Shown: one piece after another, positions 62,601-64,000 of the stretch | How the letters are laid out: each line of letters starts with the position of its first letter | Numbering within the stretch: position 1 is the stretch's first letter | NCBI GenBank assembly: GCA_003342895.1 | Contig: PTFA01000081.1 | Span: forward strand, 3,862,434 to 3,926,433 | Source: Casuarius casuarius | Taxonomy: Eukaryota > Chordata > Aves > Casuariiformes > Casuariidae | DNA length: 64,000 nt | Direction of reading: 5' to 3' | The notes under the pieces: generated by a model | What the model was told of the DNA's origin: nothing | The model's input: only the letters and a program-made list of their open reading frames with translations | Database searches by the model: none | Position numbers and translations under genes: made by a program

Positions 62601-64000
62601 TTCATCCTGTCAGCAGAGGCCTGTTTTGTCATAGTGTTAATCATACTTCTAGAGAGTCTTAGCCTTGCATGACTTCCCCATCATTCAGATTGTACAAACC
62701 ACAGTCAAATGACGTCCTAGGGAATGAACCTAAGNTTTGTGGGGAAAACACTGGTGTTTTTAAAGCAAAATGCGTTTGACATTTTAGAAAAAGTTAATGT
62801 CACTGTTAATGAGAAAGCAACCCTGGTCTGCTGGTTAGTCTGCTTGGGAAACTGGTTCTATTCTGTGTTTTGCCTGTTTTCCAGTATGGTTCTGGAAGAT
62901 CATACGGGTATATGTACATAGCAATTTTAGCCCCTATTCCCCTAGCAGACATCTTACATTCAAAAACTTGAAGCGTCTGTTTATTTGGTCTTTGGATCTA
63001 TGCAGATNTGCACAGCTCGGGGAGTATGGACTAAGCTTGAGCTGGTTTCAGGCTACGTGCTATTCATTCTGCAGGAAGATCTAGTCAAGGTAATTTCATT
63101 TGACCCACATTCTCCCATAATTGATGTGGCAAGTATTGTAGAGCATCTTCAAATAAAAAATGGGATCTTCTTCAAATGCATTAGACAAATTGACACAGCA
63201 GCATAGCAGTCAGTCATACTGGCTAACTGCAATATAGACATACCCTTTATCTTCCTACTTTCCTCTGTATAAAACAGCAATAATAGGACTTCCTCCCCTC
63301 ACCAAAAATGATGCAAAGGTATAGACCTGAAGGACTGTGAAATGGTCAACTACTCCAGTGCAATTTCAGACATCCGGACTGTCTTTCTGTTTTTTCTTTC
63401 TCTTTTAATCTCAAGCTGTTTTTCTCAGATAGAAATAAGGAAGCCCAAATCATGCGACCAAACAGCTCCTTCTCAGGTCATGGAAAGGTTTTCTCTGTAC
63501 CTCAACCATTCCCTGCTCTTTGTTAATTTTCCAACTAGCTGTCAGGCCTAGAGGGCATAGCAGTAATCACAAGACTGGTTTGTATTGTCAGTGCTGAGGG
63601 TCGTGACCTGCAGTTTTTGGAACTGTATTCTGTCTCTTGTGCAATCACAAAACATATACCTGGGTGGGACCAGTAAGAGACTGATAATGCTTTTCAGTCA
63701 GTCAAATAATGTGAGTTCACACTGGAATGATGATGGAGTTTTTCTTCACATTTTATTTTGAAGTGTTCAGTTACGCAGAATAACATTTATTTATTTGTAA
63801 GAACTTCTAAATAGGCCACCTTTTAGAAATAAATAGATAGCCAAGACCTTTTCAATAAAATATAAAAACTTCCAACATAGGTAGAACTTGATTCAAAAGG
63901 AAGCTGGAGTATGTAAGACANGAGAATGTAAGAGATTATGAAAGGACCTGCAAGAATGTGTCTTTAATAATTTACTACATGAATTTTGGTAATTGATTAA
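59676..64000. other. Right flank: 5' side of the RNF170-like gene or intergenic
   Basis: AT-rich sequence with scattered single Ns. No exon, RNA gene, CpG island or promoter was recognised. If the synteny inference holds, HOOK1 should begin further right, outside this window. Confidence 0.5.

Noticed and set aside
1..64000. CRISPR arrays, phage, operons, bacterial-type systems or endogenous viral genes
   Set aside because: The window is vertebrate intronic/intergenic DNA. No spaced direct repeats, no integrase or polymerase frames and no viral protein motifs were seen.

Overview
This window is vertebrate nuclear DNA, most likely from a sauropsid (bird, crocodilian or turtle). The evidence is small exons with GT/AG splice sites inside very long introns, a worn CR1 3' end, old MIR-like SINE fragments, a short CpG island and simple repeats. 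There are no bacterial-style genes, and I saw no Alu/B1 or recent L1 copies. The species cannot be named from what I can see.

Two protein-coding genes are supported; they converge tail to tail. On the + strand, positions 1 to about 39310 hold the 3' end of FGGY, a sugar kinase of the FGGY family reported to act on D-ribulose. Its last four coding exons are at 3308-3428, 6794-6888, 38164-38225 and 39070-39151. Together they encode about 119 residues in one phase-consistent frame ending at TAA. The intron from 6889 to 38163 is about 31 kb. The 844-bp last intron carries a small CpG island with a perfect CRE palindrome, broken by a 25-N gap.

On the - strand, from about 41898 up to at least 51287 and perhaps 59675, lies a gene for a membrane RING-finger protein related to the ER ubiquitin ligase RNF170. 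Five exons (51287-51212, 48737-48629, 44251-44178, 43676-43566, 42569-42264) join in frame. They encode a 224-residue C-terminal part with a complete C3HC4 RING, two predicted C-terminal membrane helices and a Ser-rich tail. It resembles RNF170 throughout but is clearly diverged, so I read it as a paralogue. The N-terminal membrane-segment exon was not found; a candidate start exon lies at 59675-59647.

The location is the most interesting point. In human, to my knowledge, RNF170 sits beside HOOK3, while FGGY sits beside HOOK1. An RNF170-like gene next to FGGY suggests a second RNF170/HOOK pair left from vertebrate genome duplication and missing at this place in human. HOOK1 is predicted to lie just right of this window.

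The remaining sequence is intronic or intergenic: ancient repeats, microsatellites, a 220-bp polypyrimidine tract, two CTCF-like sites, two short inverted repeats and several CpG-rich patches. Most open reading frames of 60-160 codons here are chance frames. Single-base Ns appear only from 35773 onward, which suggests a change of assembly source near there.
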